Below, piece after piece: positions 47,390-59,444 of a stretch of DNA of 64,000 nt. The position numbers were made by a program, and so were the translations under genes. Source of the stretch: Smallanthus sonchifolius (lineage: Eukaryota > Streptophyta > Magnoliopsida > Asterales > Asteraceae); contig CM042025.1 in assembly GCA_023525975.1 (NCBI GenBank), positions 2,619,001 to 2,683,000 on the forward strand, given 5' to 3'. The notes beneath the pieces are model-generated. The model was given only the letters and a program-made list of their open reading frames with translations. It had not been told where the DNA came from and did no database searches. Each line of letters starts with the position of its first letter. Positions within the stretch are counted from its first letter, which is position 1.

Positions 47390-48044
47390 ATCTATTATAT
47401 ATTATTTGTACTACTTAAGACTATGTGTAATGGTAGTGTGAAGCTGATAAATTTTTAATGCCACGTTGACGTCACGTAGACATGGGTTTCCCTCACTCTC
47501 ACCTAGGTGTAATGGTGTGGGGTGAGATTCTTAGGTGAAACCCACAAAAAACACTCACTTTTACTTTTAGCCTCTTCCCTCCACCCACGCCCGTTACCAC
47601 CACCACCCAAAGCCCTCACAACCCCCCCCCCCCCCTCACCTCCACCCGGCATTTAGATTGACATTTTATTTTATAAAATATAATAAAATTAAGTTATATG
47701 TTAACTATAACCCTTTAAAATCTAAAAATAATTTATCCATATAAGATATTTATTTATTATATTATTTTTATGATTCAGGTCGTATAATACATGAGAGTCT
47801 AACCAGTAAGTAAATAATTACCAATATTTCATTAGAGGAATGATTTGAAGCAGCAATTATACGAAGATCAATTCATTATTCATATAACATTCACTTTATA
47901 CAAGCACACAGATTAAATCATTTTCCGTAACTGAGAGTGATGCCACGATATGGTACTATGGTGTGGATTTAGATGAATAAGATTTATCATGTTAATTCAC
48001 CTTCATCTTCATCTTATAATTTCCGGATACATTTCCCAATGAAT
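47390..48044. other. 3' flank of the first LEA_3 gene with MITE remnant
   Basis: A MITE-like start lies at 47416 and a CT-rich block at 47570-47645 includes a run of about 14 C. No gene supported. Confidence 0.4.
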
Positions 48045-48432
48045 TTATTGCCGACGAGTTTTCTGTTTCAAGAGCAGTTCACGAAGATCAGCTGCATCAA
48101 TTTGGCTCGTATGGCCTTCTGGTTTATAGTATCCTGTTACCGGATCTGGAACCCACGGAGTCGATTTCTTCAATTCCCCACCTCCTTTCTTCATCATTGC
48201 AACTCCACTCCCCTTCACGCTTCCAGATCTACTTCCACTCGCGTATCCACGTCTGTAATTTCACAAATCAATATAATCATCAAACAACGGATCTCCATAA
48301 TATAGAATGAAGAAGAAAACAGAGGATATATAAGTAATTGAAGGATTAAATCTGAAATTACCTGGCCACAACAGACAGCTGATCAACGAGGAACGATGAG
48401 AGAAGCTTAGCGTTTGAGATCGATCGAGCCAT
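48045..48432 (-). CDS. SAG21: LEA_3 family protein (SAG21/LEA5-like), two exons, 92 residues
   Basis: Exon 1 is 48432-48362 and exon 2 is 48252-48045, with a phase 2 intron. LEA_3 (PF03242) proteins such as Arabidopsis SAG21/LEA5 are small stress- and senescence-related proteins found in mitochondria. The N-terminus MARSISNAKLLSS is basic and Ser-rich, as in a mitochondrial presequence, followed by DQLSVVARRGYA. The signature PWVPDPVTGYYKPEG is at 56-70 and IDAADLREL at 75-83. Start is the only ATG in frame. It is tandem with the paralogue at 51363, in the same orientation, and shares exon 1 with the SDH3 gene at 40726. Confidence 0.92.
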
Positions 48433-48594
48433 TTCTTCAATTAACGATTGAGATGAGAGAGATTGATTTAAAATCTGTAGTCAAAGAACCTGCGAGAACG
48501 AAGACTTCTTTTGAGCAATTTAGGGTTTATAATCTCGAAGGCTCTGGTTTAGGGTTTGTAAGTTTATGATGAGAAATGGAGAGAAACTGATTGG

Positions 48595-48603
48595 TATTTA
48601 TAG
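48595..48603 (-). promoter_or_regulatory. TATA box of the 48-kb LEA_3 gene
   Basis: CTATAAATA on the minus strand, about 165 bp before the ATG. A G-box/ABRE core CACGTG lies further up at 48807-48812, which fits the ABA or stress response usual for LEA genes, but this is inferred. Confidence 0.55.
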
Positions 48604-49645
48604 GTGAGACGGAAAGTGCGTGAAGGAACCAGGAAGAGAGGGAAAAGGGAGAAATTTTATTTTTATTAAATTTTGTATAAATTATATTTTGAGTATGAGC
48701 TGGCACAGATGGCTGGGAAGGTCAATTCACCAGTGACACGAGGACTTGTTCATCAAATGAAAGTAGACCCGTTCTGTCTTTTGCCATTGACCTTGGCCCA
48801 ATTTTTCACGTGTTAATTTTTTTTTTCTTAAATAGTTATTTGATAAATATAATAATTTAATCATTGCAAATAATTAATTAACGTATAACTCAACTAAAAG
48901 ACGTTGTGTGATTAAGGATGACAACGAGACGGGTATCAAATGGCTATTGAGATAACTTTTGAAGTAAATTGGTTAGTCGTGTGAGTAGTCACTAAAGGCC
49001 ACAACCCTGGCACATGATGAACGGGATGGACAATACTAAAGATCAATACCTCAAGCTAGTATAAGGTTTCGACAATATAGTTTGCAGTACCGCATGGCAT
49101 AGCAGATAAACCGTACGTGCTACCTTGCCTAATCGCTTTATCTATCATTACTTATCATTTATACTTTACATACCAACATTTACTCCCACGAAATAGTCTA
49201 GTCAGAAAAAGTTCCCCTAACTATGACGAGACTAGTGATGTTTTATTTATTTAGATATCAAAAGACGCTACATCACATCTTACACCGCTAGAGGTGCTCT
49301 CTACTATCAACAAATATTCTTGTAACAACAGATAAATTATTTTAAAAACTAGAATAGGCTCGAAAATATACATTTAAAATATCTAAACAAAAGAGGTTAA
49401 AATAATTCAAAATTCTCTTATCTTTAAGAACAAAGCAAGTTGGTTTAGGTCACTAGGATATGTCTGTGGCGGCCGCGGCGGCGGCGGACTTTTTGGAGTT
49501 TGAACGAGCAATTGGTTGGGTGTGTGGAGGTCCACAAGTCGTTCAATTATTTTATACGTTAAATTTTCCACTTGGCTACTTGTGTTGCTTCTTCTTCACT
49601 TCTTAATTCGGAGATGCGCCACATCTTCTTGAAATTTAAAATAAA
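48604..49645. other. Upstream DNA of the LEA_3 gene
   Basis: No gene seen. A GGC-type microsatellite occurs near 49468-49489. The remainder is unassigned. Confidence 0.4.
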
Positions 49646-50224
49646 CTAGCTTATTTTTTCATCCGCGTTTTGCTGCGGAGTCTGTTTGCTATCGGGGTTG
49701 GCTCGTTTGGGTAGAGAAAACTTTTCTCGAAACACAGACTCGCTATAGTGCATGATAGCAAAAAAAACTCGAATTTAAATATAACTCCGTTTTTAATAAA
49801 AGTTATACTTTAACGTGTAAAAAAAATAAAGGAAACTACGCATTCCGTTCTAAAAAAAAGTTAACGAATGAAAGCTAGCGAAGAAAAATGAAACTAGTAG
49901 AAAACTAAACGGGTTAAAATCGTATATTATGTATAGTATGAGGGGCTAAAAGGATTCCCCCTTGCAGCGCGGTGGGGACATGGTCGTTTTCGGTTAGTCT
50001 CCTTTGCGAGGCTAAAACCTACGTACACTCGCTATAACGTACGATAAAAAAATAACCGATTTTGAATACAACTTCGTTTTCAATAAAATTTATGCTGGAA
50101 CGTTGACAAAAAAAACTAAATAAAACGTGCTTTCTGTTTTTTATAAAAAGTTAAAGAACGAAAATTATTATAGAGAAACGAAATTATTAGAAAATACGGG
50201 TTAAAAGCGTATATTATATATAGA
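49646..50224 (-). mobile_element. Probable Helitron of a second family, with internal tandem repeat
   Basis: On the minus strand the 3' end is CCGCAGCAAAACGCGG, about 17 bases before CTAG and T. The 5' end may be TCTATATATAATATACGC after an A (50225). Two copies of about 280-290 bp (49664-49940 and 49945-50235) share ACTCGCTATA, AACTCCGTTTT/AACTTCGTTTT and GGGTTAAAA(T/G)CGTATATTAT. The outer 5' limit is uncertain because it falls in the repeated unit. Confidence 0.6.
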
Positions 50225-50639
50225 TAAGGGTTGAAAACAAAAAAAAATTAAAAAAAACATTTAAAGGTACATGTGACACTCCCCCATTGAGGGAGTTACT
50301 GTTCATAGGTGTTGTCAAATAAATAGAGTTACTAATTATGTAAAATATCAAAAACTAAATATACATAAACTTTTAACGTTTAAATAATTTTTTTTTTTTA
50401 AAACCCATTCAAATTTAAAAAATGTATATTTTTATAATTGAAGAGATATGATACCGAAACCAATTAAATGGGTCGGACTCCATATCTTAAGGGCAAAAAA
50501 GTGTGAAAATAGCAATACCGAGTAAGTTGGAGATGATCAGGGAGGTACGGTCGATCTCAAAGGGGTGGTTAGGAGGAGATCACAAGTTCAAGATCTAACT
50601 GGTAATTAGCTAGAAGTTTATTTCTGTATGTCGGTAAAA
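50225..50639. other. Intergenic DNA with possible SINE remnant
   Basis: At 50545-50600 there are box-B-like bases CAAGTTCAAGATC, but no flanking duplication. No gene. Confidence 0.3.
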
Positions 50640-50990
50640 AAAATAAGAATATGTATGCGTACGTAATTAGGTTTCCTGTTTTTACGTTGTTTTTAGAATA
50701 GATTTACTTCTCTATATAATCAATTGTAATTTGCATTTATATTCAATAGAAAAAGTGTCAATCAGTTGATCAAATCTTGTGTTCTTAACACACCCAGTTT
50801 ATTAAACAAATATCAAAGCCTAAAAGATATGATCGAAGCAAGTTTCCCGGTCCAGCAGAAGTCGCGATCAAAAATTGGATCAGTGACTGGAATTACGACC
50901 AAGGAAGGAGCAATCAGAAAGCGTCACTACCTTGATTAGGGTTAGCAATTGAAGCAGACAAGTGTTGGTTACTATAGTTCCTTACTTCAA
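50640..50990 (+). mobile_element. LTR retrotransposon fragment with primer-binding site
   Basis: TATCAAAGCCTAAAAG at 50811-50826 resembles the TGGTATCAGAGCC primer-binding site used by Ty1-copia elements with initiator tRNA-Met. It follows AT-rich DNA like the end of an LTR and precedes a degraded gag-like start. The rest of the element is missing. Confidence 0.45.
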
Positions 50991-51362
50991 ATTGGTTTCG
51001 TAAGTAACATGCGTGTATATATGTGTGAGTATTATGAATATTCTTGTTGAAACTTCGTCACAATGTTTGATATGATTTTAATTATACTTAATATAAATTA
51101 TTAAAATTTAACTAAATTTTATATATTTTCTTTATTAAATAACATTTATTATGATAAGTTGATAACATACATGTTAAGAAGACGTATTTAATATGTATAA
51201 ACTTTTTTTAGAAGTTAAAAATATTTCTAAAAACAGTAATCTTGAACATTAATCATAAACAAGTTTTAAGTTACAAGAGTGTGTGGTGTTTATCGGATGA
51301 ACAACACTAATCAGCTTCATTCATCTTCATATTTCAATATAACAATCAATTCCTCAACGAAT

Positions 51363-51901
51363 TCAGTTCCGGCGGTTTTTCTGTTTCAACGGCAGTTCAC
51401 GGAGCTCAGCGGCATCAACCTGCTTTATTTGGCCCTCTGGCTTGTAGTAACCTGTTACCGGATCCGGAATCCACGTAGTCGATTTCTTCGATTCCTCACC
51501 TGCTTTCTTCATCACAGCAACTTCACTTCCCCTCACGCTACCGGATACACTCCCGGTTGCAAATCCGCGTCTGTAATAACCATTTATCAAAGCATAATCA
51601 TCAGATCGTGAAGCTATAAAACGTACGATCTCAAAACAGAAAAGTCAAAAACAAAGCATATCCGTCTTTCAGTGCAATTTCGAAACGAAAAGGCAAATTA
51701 GATAAATTCACTGTGTTTTTTCACGAATCAGATAGTTAGATCTGAAAGTTTGCAATCTCAGAAGAACAAATCAAAACAAACTACAAATGCGTTTGTAAAC
51801 AAAAAGTGTTCTCGAACAGGGAGAATTCAAACGCAAAATTACCTGGCAACAACGGAGAGTTGATCAACGATGAAAGATGAGATACGCTTAGCGCTAGCCA
51901 T
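51363..51901 (-). CDS. SAG21: LEA_3 family protein (SAG21/LEA5-like), two exons, 88 residues
   Basis: Exon 1 is 51901-51843 and exon 2 is 51570-51363, joined in phase 2 by a GT-AG intron. The protein starts MASAKRISSF, then DQLSVVARRGFA, the LEA_3 signature TWIPDPVTGYYKPEG at 52-66 and VDAAELREL at 71-79. It is a close paralogue of the gene at 48045, with both exons preserved. A basic amphipathic N-terminus suggests import into mitochondria. The segment AKRxSS-DQLSVV-RG also begins the SDH3 protein at 40726. Intact. Confidence 0.92.
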
Positions 51902-51995
51902 TTTTTCCGATTAGGTATTAATTGATTCGTAATGCCGGAGCTACAGAAACTTCGAGAATGAAAACTTGTGTTTGATGAATAGAGTGAATACAACG

Positions 51996-52004
51996 ATATT
52001 TATA
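51996..52004 (-). promoter_or_regulatory. TATA box of the 51-kb LEA_3 gene
   Basis: CTATAAATA on the minus strand lies about 95 bp before the ATG. A CACGTG core lies at 52144-52149, a candidate ABRE/G-box. Confidence 0.6.
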
Positions 52005-52216
52005 GGGGTTTTGAAGGAAGACGGGGCTAGGGAAATCGGGTCCGAAAGTTGAAAAGGTGAATTAGTGTAGGACAGCAGGCGGCCATAACGCGTGACGAAG
52101 AGACATTTTCTTTTGGTGACTTTTAGAACAAATTTAATGTCAACACGTGGTCAACTGTTTAGCCGTTTGTAAGTCACGATTTTTTTTTCAAAAGGCATTT
52201 GTAAGTCACGTAACGC

Positions 52217-52963
52217 TGATGGTGAAGGGGTGCATTACCCGGGTCGGGTTGGGTTGGGCCGGGTAGGAGAGAGATGCCTCGGGTAAAAAGGGAACACCGC
52301 CCCTTATAGGCCGAGTAATGCAATCGAGTTGGATGAGCGAGTAAATTTACTCGGGTGTGGAGAGCCGTTGGGGGGGAAGAAAAGAGCCGTTGGGAGGGGG
52401 TTGGGGGTTTAAAAAAAAAATTTACTAAATCTTTCATCTATATATATACACTCTCAACAACACATGTTTACTCTCGTCTATAAATCTTTTTCACCTATAT
52501 ATTTTTTTAAAGCTCCAATTTTTTTAACAAAATGTCTTCATCCGATTTTAGCATTCTTGGTTTGGCTTCGAGATTATCCGATTCTAGTGGTTTTGATGAT
52601 TTTCTTTCCGACACTTCCGAATCAAGTAGCATTGAGTTTTTGTCCAAAGTTGCCGCCGCGGCTAGCGAACTTGAGGATACGGCAAAGTCAAAGAAAAATT
52701 TTGTACATCGTGATTCGGAAGACGATTATGTTTAATTTCTCGGTTTTTTTTAGTTTGTAACTTGTTATTGTATTTTGTTATTTTTAGTTGTCTTTTGTAT
52801 TTTTAATTAATAAAAAAGTAGGTTTTTTATTTAAATGATTATTTTTTTTTAAGTTGGTGAGTAAATGAGTAAACGGGTAGGGTGTTTCCAATGAAATATG
52901 AGTAGTTTTGAATTGACAGAATTATATGGGCAGTTTTGAGGAGTAAATGAGTAGAGTGCCCCT
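52217..52963 (+). mobile_element. Non-autonomous element, possibly PIF/Harbinger-derived
   Basis: The left end GGGGTGCATTACCCG and the inverted right end GGGGCACTCTACTC are weak terminal repeats. Both ends are rich in GAGTAA/TTACTC motifs. It holds one short open frame (52532-52735). Target duplication unclear. Confidence 0.45.
52532..52735 (+). CDS. Small Harbinger-transposase-like N-terminal remnant, 67 residues
   Basis: The product begins MSSSDFSILGLASRLSDSSG and ends near FVHRDSEDDYV. Serine/acidic starts leading to a RDRE-type motif before the transposase body are seen in plant HARBI1/ALP1-like proteins. The frame stops exactly there, as if an internal deletion had removed the rest. The family assignment is an inference from pattern only; it may be a stable small ORF or chance. 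Confidence 0.4.
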   Translation: MSSSDFSILGLASRLSDSSGFDDFLSDTSESSSIEFLSKVAAAASELEDTAKSKKNFVHRDSEDDYV

Positions 52964-52970
52964 TTCACTC

Positions 52971-53274
52971 TGAGGGGTATACCTTCACGAAAATTGAGTA
53001 TGGAAATTGTCACGTATGCGGCACATCATTTTCACACGGTTTCTATATATCTGGGGCGTAATGTTTCACTTTTCACTCACGTGTGTACACCTCATTGCTC
53101 TACACCACATCCTTGGTCCCACCTCCCTCACCCTCACCCTCACCATTTCCACACCGTGGAAAACTCCACAAAAACACATCCATGTCCGTGGACCACGCTA
53201 GGAGGGCGCAGTGTTCACGGGCCACGCTCCCCAACTCAGCCTCCACGAGCTGTTTCCACGTGGTATACCCCTTA
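52971..53274. mobile_element. MITE of about 300 bp
   Basis: The ends GGGGTATACCTTCACG and, inverted, GGGGTATACCACGTGG are terminal repeats. The inside is CT- and CA-rich and explains the spurious frames there. No exact target duplication. Confidence 0.65.
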
Positions 53275-53644
53275 GCCTAAAAAGGACTTGTTAAAAGTTT
53301 GAATTGAGTCGAGTTTAAACGAGTTTGAACATGAATTCAAACTTAAAAATAAGCTCGTTTAAATTAGTGAGGTAAGAAAACAGAATAAAATTTTTCTAAG
53401 TAACAATTTATTTATTAACTATGATGTTTATATTTTTAAAATTAGTTTTCTCAACTGTTATATAAATCTGAGGCTTTAAAGTTTAGATAATGGATCATTT
53501 GAGAACTTTTAAATATTTTGAGAACTCGCTAAAAACAATAAAAAAATCATTTATTTGTTTAAAATACTAGAATTACTATTCAAATACAACATTTTTATAT
53601 GAATTGATACACGTAAATTTGCATGTAATCGTATATTATAAACA
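53275..53644. other. Intergenic DNA
   Basis: AT-rich with a short GAGTTTAAACGAG motif cluster at 53300-53370. No gene. Confidence 0.35.
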
Positions 53645-54586
53645 CTAGGTTAGGTACCCGTGTATTACACGGGCTGAACTATAAAAATTAGATAAGTAAT
53701 AACTATATAAACAAAAAAATATAAAAGAAATATCATTTTTTATTAAATATGGACAAAGTAAAAACAGTTCCTAAAATTGTGAAAGCTTTTTTAAATGTAT
53801 ACAAAAACATAAGTTTTTAATATAATATCAAAACCGTAAATTTAAATAATGATTAAAATAAAACATGTATAATTTCCAAGTTTATTATGTATTTTTGTTA
53901 ATAAAGAAAAAGATTTAATATTTTGAAATAATAGAATTTGAAACGTAAATTTTAATAAAGATAACAAACAAAAATTAGTGATTTCTTTGTTTAAATATTT
54001 ATTATATTTTTTTAAGTATAAGCTTTTACCAAGTTTTATTACGTATTCTTGGTAATTTCAAAAAAAAAATCTGATGTATGAGAATTAATAGTGAAATTAA
54101 GAATTATTTAATTAAATAAATAATTATAATTTGATAATTTTTGAACGAAATAATAGTTTTGTAAGAAATTACAATTTTATTAATAGTTTAAAGTTTAAAA
54201 TCTTATATTCCTACACTATAGTAATTAAAGATGGTTTACAATAATTTATAATCGTATTTTCTAAAGTTAAAAACAAAAAGTTCTTATTTTAATTTATTAA
54301 ATGATATGGGTTTCTCTAACATTTTACTTCCATTTATAATTATTTAAATTGTTTGTAGAATGAGAATCATTAAATAAGAATGGTGATTTAGATTAAAAAA
54401 ACATAAATGAAACACATATTAAATTGTCTTTATTCAAAATTAAAATACAAAAATAAGGAAAGAGATAAAAGGAATTTAAATTGTTTTTAGAATGAGAAAG
54501 GTGATTTAGGCAGGAAAACACTATTTTAGAAGCCCTCATTGAGTGACAAGTGTCCTTAAACATTTTTATTTATTATATAGTATAGA
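53645..54586 (-). mobile_element. Non-autonomous Helitron, 942 bp, minus strand
   Basis: On the minus strand it begins TCTATACTATATAATAAATA after an A (54587) and has GGACACTTGTCACTC. It ends with the perfect palindrome CCCGTGTAATACACGGG, then TACCTAACCTAG and T. Very AT-rich interior, no coding capacity. The best-preserved short Helitron in the window. Confidence 0.82.
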
Positions 54587-56040
54587 TTTTTATATGTGTA
54601 AGTCTCTCATGTACACATGTGTAAGCCTTTATCATGTACGCATGTGTAAATGTTTATAATATACGAGTACATGTAAATTTACACATATTAATCGATATAA
54701 AAAATGTTATATTTAAATAGTAACGTTAGTATTTTAAATAAATAAATGATTTTTTATTGTTTTTCGATAGTTCTCACGAGCTCTCAAAATATTTAGAGTT
54801 CTCATTTGAACCTAACCCTTAAAGTTTAAATCTTTAAACACTTCGGGCAAATGATTTTAATTTCGTTACGCTTGGGACAATCCATGATAATAATATACGG
54901 TGGACTACTCTACTTTTTATGTGTTCCAAATCATTGACATTCGTTATATAATCGCCTAATTAGAAAAATATATTATTTTACTAGTAGATTCCTAGAAAAT
55001 AAAAAATGGAATCTAATTAAATTAGTATTTATGTATATATTTTTTTGTTGGATTGGATTCAAGAACCAAATGGCTAAGTATCTTGAATAGAAGATCTTAA
55101 TTTATCATAATTTATATTAATATATATTTATTTCAAAATAACATAAAATATTTATATCTCATTTTTTTAATTGAGTCATGGTTGTTCCTTGAAAAGATAT
55201 ATTCATATAAAAGGAAAAGTCAATTTGGATATACAACAAGAACAAGTTGCCAAATTTGTTCAATAAGAAAGATACCCCTTCAAAGTTTGGAACATTTCTC
55301 ATTTATAGGATACCAAGAGCCACTTGACTCCATTATTGATTCATATTCTTGTGCTTCACAACTTTTCATAAATTATGTTTACTTTATTGATAGGACTTGT
55401 TAATTTAAATAAATAAACCTTCAGTTTCAAACCTGATTATAAAGTTGTGTCTCATACCGTTAGATACAAGTACTCATTACTGATGCAGGAGCATCCACGG
55501 CCACGGGTTCTCTTTCGGGTATTGTTATAGGACCTTTTGGGATGGGCTTTGGGCCTTGGATGTGTTTGGGCTCGTGGAAACGGATAAGGAGGCCGAGACT
55601 AAGCGGGTCAAGAAAATGGTGGACCGGGTTGCGACGTAAAGAAGGATCAGAAATCTTATGTATTTGTATTTATCTTGTATTTTGAATTTTAAACAGTGTA
55701 GATTTAGTTTCCTGAAGTTGATATAGAATGTATTATATAATAGGATCGTAGGTTTACATTGTAATTAGTTTTGGTGTTTACTGATTAGTAAAGATTTCTC
55801 ATCCCGATTATTCGGTAGAAATTATTTGATTATTATCAGTGTTCGTGAATGTCATTTTAATACGCTCCAGCGTGTGCGTCAATTGCCCATCGAGTTGGTT
55901 ATCATATCCACCCGTTTATGGTCTTACGTGGTTAAAATTTCTTCGTTGGGATGCCCATTACCCCAAACTTGACTTTAAACTCACCTCAATAACCAATTTG
56001 AAATACAAGTTATTCAACTACACTTTTAGCTATTCTACAA
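54587..56040. other. Intergenic DNA
   Basis: Frames of 73 codons at 55182 and 55839 show no known domain. The segment 55490-55830 has a moderate GC start and may be a piece of an LTR, without visible ends. Confidence 0.35.
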
Positions 56041-56450
56041 CTAGCTTAGAACCCGTGTAATACACACGAGATGAAAAATATTAATACATAAAATTATTCA
56101 ATATTTATATATATATATATATATATATTTTACAGATGTAAAAATGTATTACATATACTAAGGATTGAAAACAAATTTCAAAATACGTAAAAATTAATAT
56201 ATAATTGGGTTTTGAAAATACGTTAATTACTATTTAATTTATTTTGACTTTCATTTACTATTTGATTGAAAATAAAAGTTATATAATTAGATTTCAAAAT
56301 TTTGTATAATAAGAGAAAATTTAAAATAAATATGTTTTATTAGTATAATTAGTATTTTCTTTAAAAATATATTATTATTAAAAGATAGAAATTGTATTTA
56401 ATAAGAGAGAGAGGCGAGAAAAATTGATGATAATGAATATGGAGGCGACA
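56041..56450 (-). mobile_element. Truncated Helitron pair, minus strand
   Basis: The minus-strand 3' end is CTCGTGTGTATTACACGGG, then TTCTAAGCTAG and T at 56041. After a TA microsatellite, 56130-56450 matches the Helitron at 44828-45444 but lacks its 5' TC end. Confidence 0.6.
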
Positions 56451-56635
56451 CGTGTATCTCTTAATATAATACAATCTCAGTATCTCACATTGTTATATTT
56501 ATTGATTTCAACATAATATTGTTATATTTTATAAAATTATAAAATATATTAATATATTCAGTTTATATGCGAGTAAATGAGATCAGGTAGTCAGACGTGT
56601 ATCTCCTAATATAATACAATCTCAGTATCTCACAT
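56451..56635. repeat. 40-bp direct repeat separated by about 105 bp
   Basis: CGTGTATCTC(T/C)TAATATAAT continuing ACAATCTCAGTATCTCACAT occurs at 56451-56490 and 56596-56635 with one difference. It lies at the broken end of the Helitron. Confidence 0.8.
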
Positions 56636-59436
56636 GGGATGTACTTAAGTATGCAACATAGAAGATGGTTTGTGTTTTATTCACATGTCATGTTTAATAA
56701 GAAAGAACCCATATTTGATGTTACCTTTGACCTAATATTAATCTTACTAAATTTAATGTTAATATAGGATACAACTGCAAACAAAGACAAAAACAGATGC
56801 ATTAGCGATAACAGATGGCACTTTTGTCCCTCAGGACTAAAGAATGAGGCAAAAGGATCGAGGTAATACTGTTGATTTTGTTACCTATGTGGTTTAATGT
56901 TTATGGTTTATGTTATCAAAGTACGTTTATTGTTAATTCATTAAGTTTATCGTTTATATTTACCCGGATTGAAGGCCTCAACCCGTTTGTTCTCTAAAAC
57001 ACACACGGGTTGGGGTTAGGTTGTGGGTGACCCGTATGATAGATGGATCTGATAAATAGAGGAGAGAGAGAGTGGTCAAGTAATCAAGCTCGTTTCATTT
57101 TCCACATTTTCACTTTCGTTGTTCTCTCTCAACAAACGCTTTACTTTCTAGGGCTTCATTGTGTTGATAACTGTCTTAGTTTTCTGTGTATGTTGTTCAT
57201 ATCATATTATCATATTGATAATCCGAGTTCTAGTCTGTTGTATTGAGTCATCGTATCGTATTCTTCTACTAGTTAGAGTCTGTATTTTTTGGGTTACACA
57301 CTCTTGGTTTGGGATTAATAAAATTTATATTTTAGTTCTTTTGACATAAGCAATTGTTACTATGCTTATTTTTATGATTTGCTATATATGAGCAAGTAAT
57401 ACAAGGCATAAAATATCTAGTAGGCATGCGAATAAGTTTTATCTATATAACCATAAAATACGTAAATAAATTTCATGTATCTACTTTATTTTCATCTATT
57501 GTCATATATCATTAAGAAGTACAATATATGACCAATTTTTTATTTATTTATATACACATATTTGCTTTAGCTTCTTACAAATGGGTTATTCTTGTAAATT
57601 TCAAGACATTTTTTATAAAACATGAAATGAAGTAAATACATGAAATAATTTCAAGTATGTCATAGCTATAGATACATAAATATGTCTCACACGTTCACTA
57701 ACATATAAATACACCAAATAGTAGTTATTTTTGTGATGCTCTCGAGATAAACACCCATCACCACATTACCATGATGGTATCATGATTTCATCAAGAATCT
57801 AACTTGTAATGTATTGTTTTTCATTTTTTTTCAAGTAATAAATGATAATGTTTTAATGCATAAAGTACAAGCTAGCATGATTACATTAGACTCTAGATGA
57901 ATTACAACACCACCACACCTCAAAGCTTCTTCAAATAGTCCCTTTGTCTTGTAGGTGTATCATGATTCATGAACACATATCCATTGTTACAAGTTTCATT
58001 TGTGGGTAACTATAAAAAAAACACGACTACCTAAGACAACAACCATTACAAACTCGATTTTACACTCATGTTCGTGTACTATGGTTCACGTAAACCATGG
58101 TATAACATATCACATGTAGGTTTATGATTTGTGATGGATACCGATTATTATTCAGAAATTATTTGTGTTGGATGTGCTCTTCATCTCGTACACAACTTAT
58201 TCATCTTATCATCATTTTTATCGCCTTGTTTTATGATATTGTGTGAATTGAGATCTTAATTACCGTGCCTATGATACATATTTCAAATGCTGGTACATCA
58301 TACGTTAATATTTTTTAAATTTTATAATCAACCATATACTTTTTGTTCATTAATCATGAAATATATATGAAAAAAATTGTTTAAACTGATATTCAAACCA
58401 TATCCAAAACATGATGACGCCTCTACGTTAGCCTGAAATCCAGGCGCCCCTCTCCCTCTTTCTTTCCTCCCCCTCTCACAATCCCTGTCCAACTCCGCCA
58501 ATCCGGACGAATTTCACATCGTCTCTCTGTTGGATTTTATGGACCGACCCGATGGACAACGCGACTGACCGAGTTATGACCCGTAAGAGTTACACCTTGC
58601 GCAACGAACATTAAATCCACTTAACTGGTAATTATGAACTGTTAGCGAGACGATATATTTTATATATTCGTTACATGAGATTTATTAGTTTTAATCTTTT
58701 ATTAAAACAAATTAAATAGTTTCGGGCTTGTTATTAACTATTGGGTTGTAGGCCCGATAGTTATTTGAAAGGTTATATTATATTTTAGGGTTTTATTCTA
58801 AAATAATATTTATATATATATAATCCTTTAACAATCATCTGCAACGAATTCAGCCGCAAGGGCTATTCGACTTTTGATTTGTGATTGTTATTAGCCGCCA
58901 TAAAGAAGGAGTAGTTCCGTTCCTTTAACAATCGCCGACAATCATACAAGCTAGTCCCAGCGCCACCTGCGGTTCTCCGACAGCCCAATCGCCACCAATT
59001 TTGCAAGTTCCGGCCAACCCCGGTGCGTCCCGTTCTCTCGCTTTCGATTCGTGATCTAGCATCGGTTCGTTGTACATAGGTGTCTCAACCGGTTAATCAT
59101 TAATCGAGGTATAATTTATCTCATCAGTAGATTAATTGTTTTTCGTGTTTGCGTGTTCATAACCAGATCCTGTTCGGTTTATCAGTGTTGTTAAATAAGT
59201 TTTGATTTTATTTTCCGCTGCGTATTTATTAATTAACTGAATTAATTAATTTTTCTGTTAAAACCTGTTTTTGATAAAAAGTCAAACTGATCACCACTCC
59301 ACCCAACACTCTCTCCTCACCACCTGCCCAACTCTCTCTTCCATACTGATCACGGATTTCTTCCACGTATTAGCGTCGAAGATGGTCTCAACTCTCAACT
59401 TCCCCTTAAAAGGCTTAAATGTCACCATTTTTGTTA
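56636..59436. other. Intergenic DNA with a possible old LTR
   Basis: No gene is supported. From about 58528 (TGTTGGATTTTATGGACC) to about 59240 (TTTTATTTTCCGCTGCG) the sequence resembles a plant LTR by its start and its end, but no TG/CA pair with target duplication could be fixed. A pyrimidine-rich stretch at 58450-58510 is unexplained. Confidence 0.35.
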
Positions 59437-59444
59437 GTTGTAAT

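Noticed and set aside
52994..53280. Proline- and histidine-rich frames of up to 93 codons
   Set aside because: Three overlapping frames come from the CT/CA-rich interior of a MITE with clear terminal repeats.
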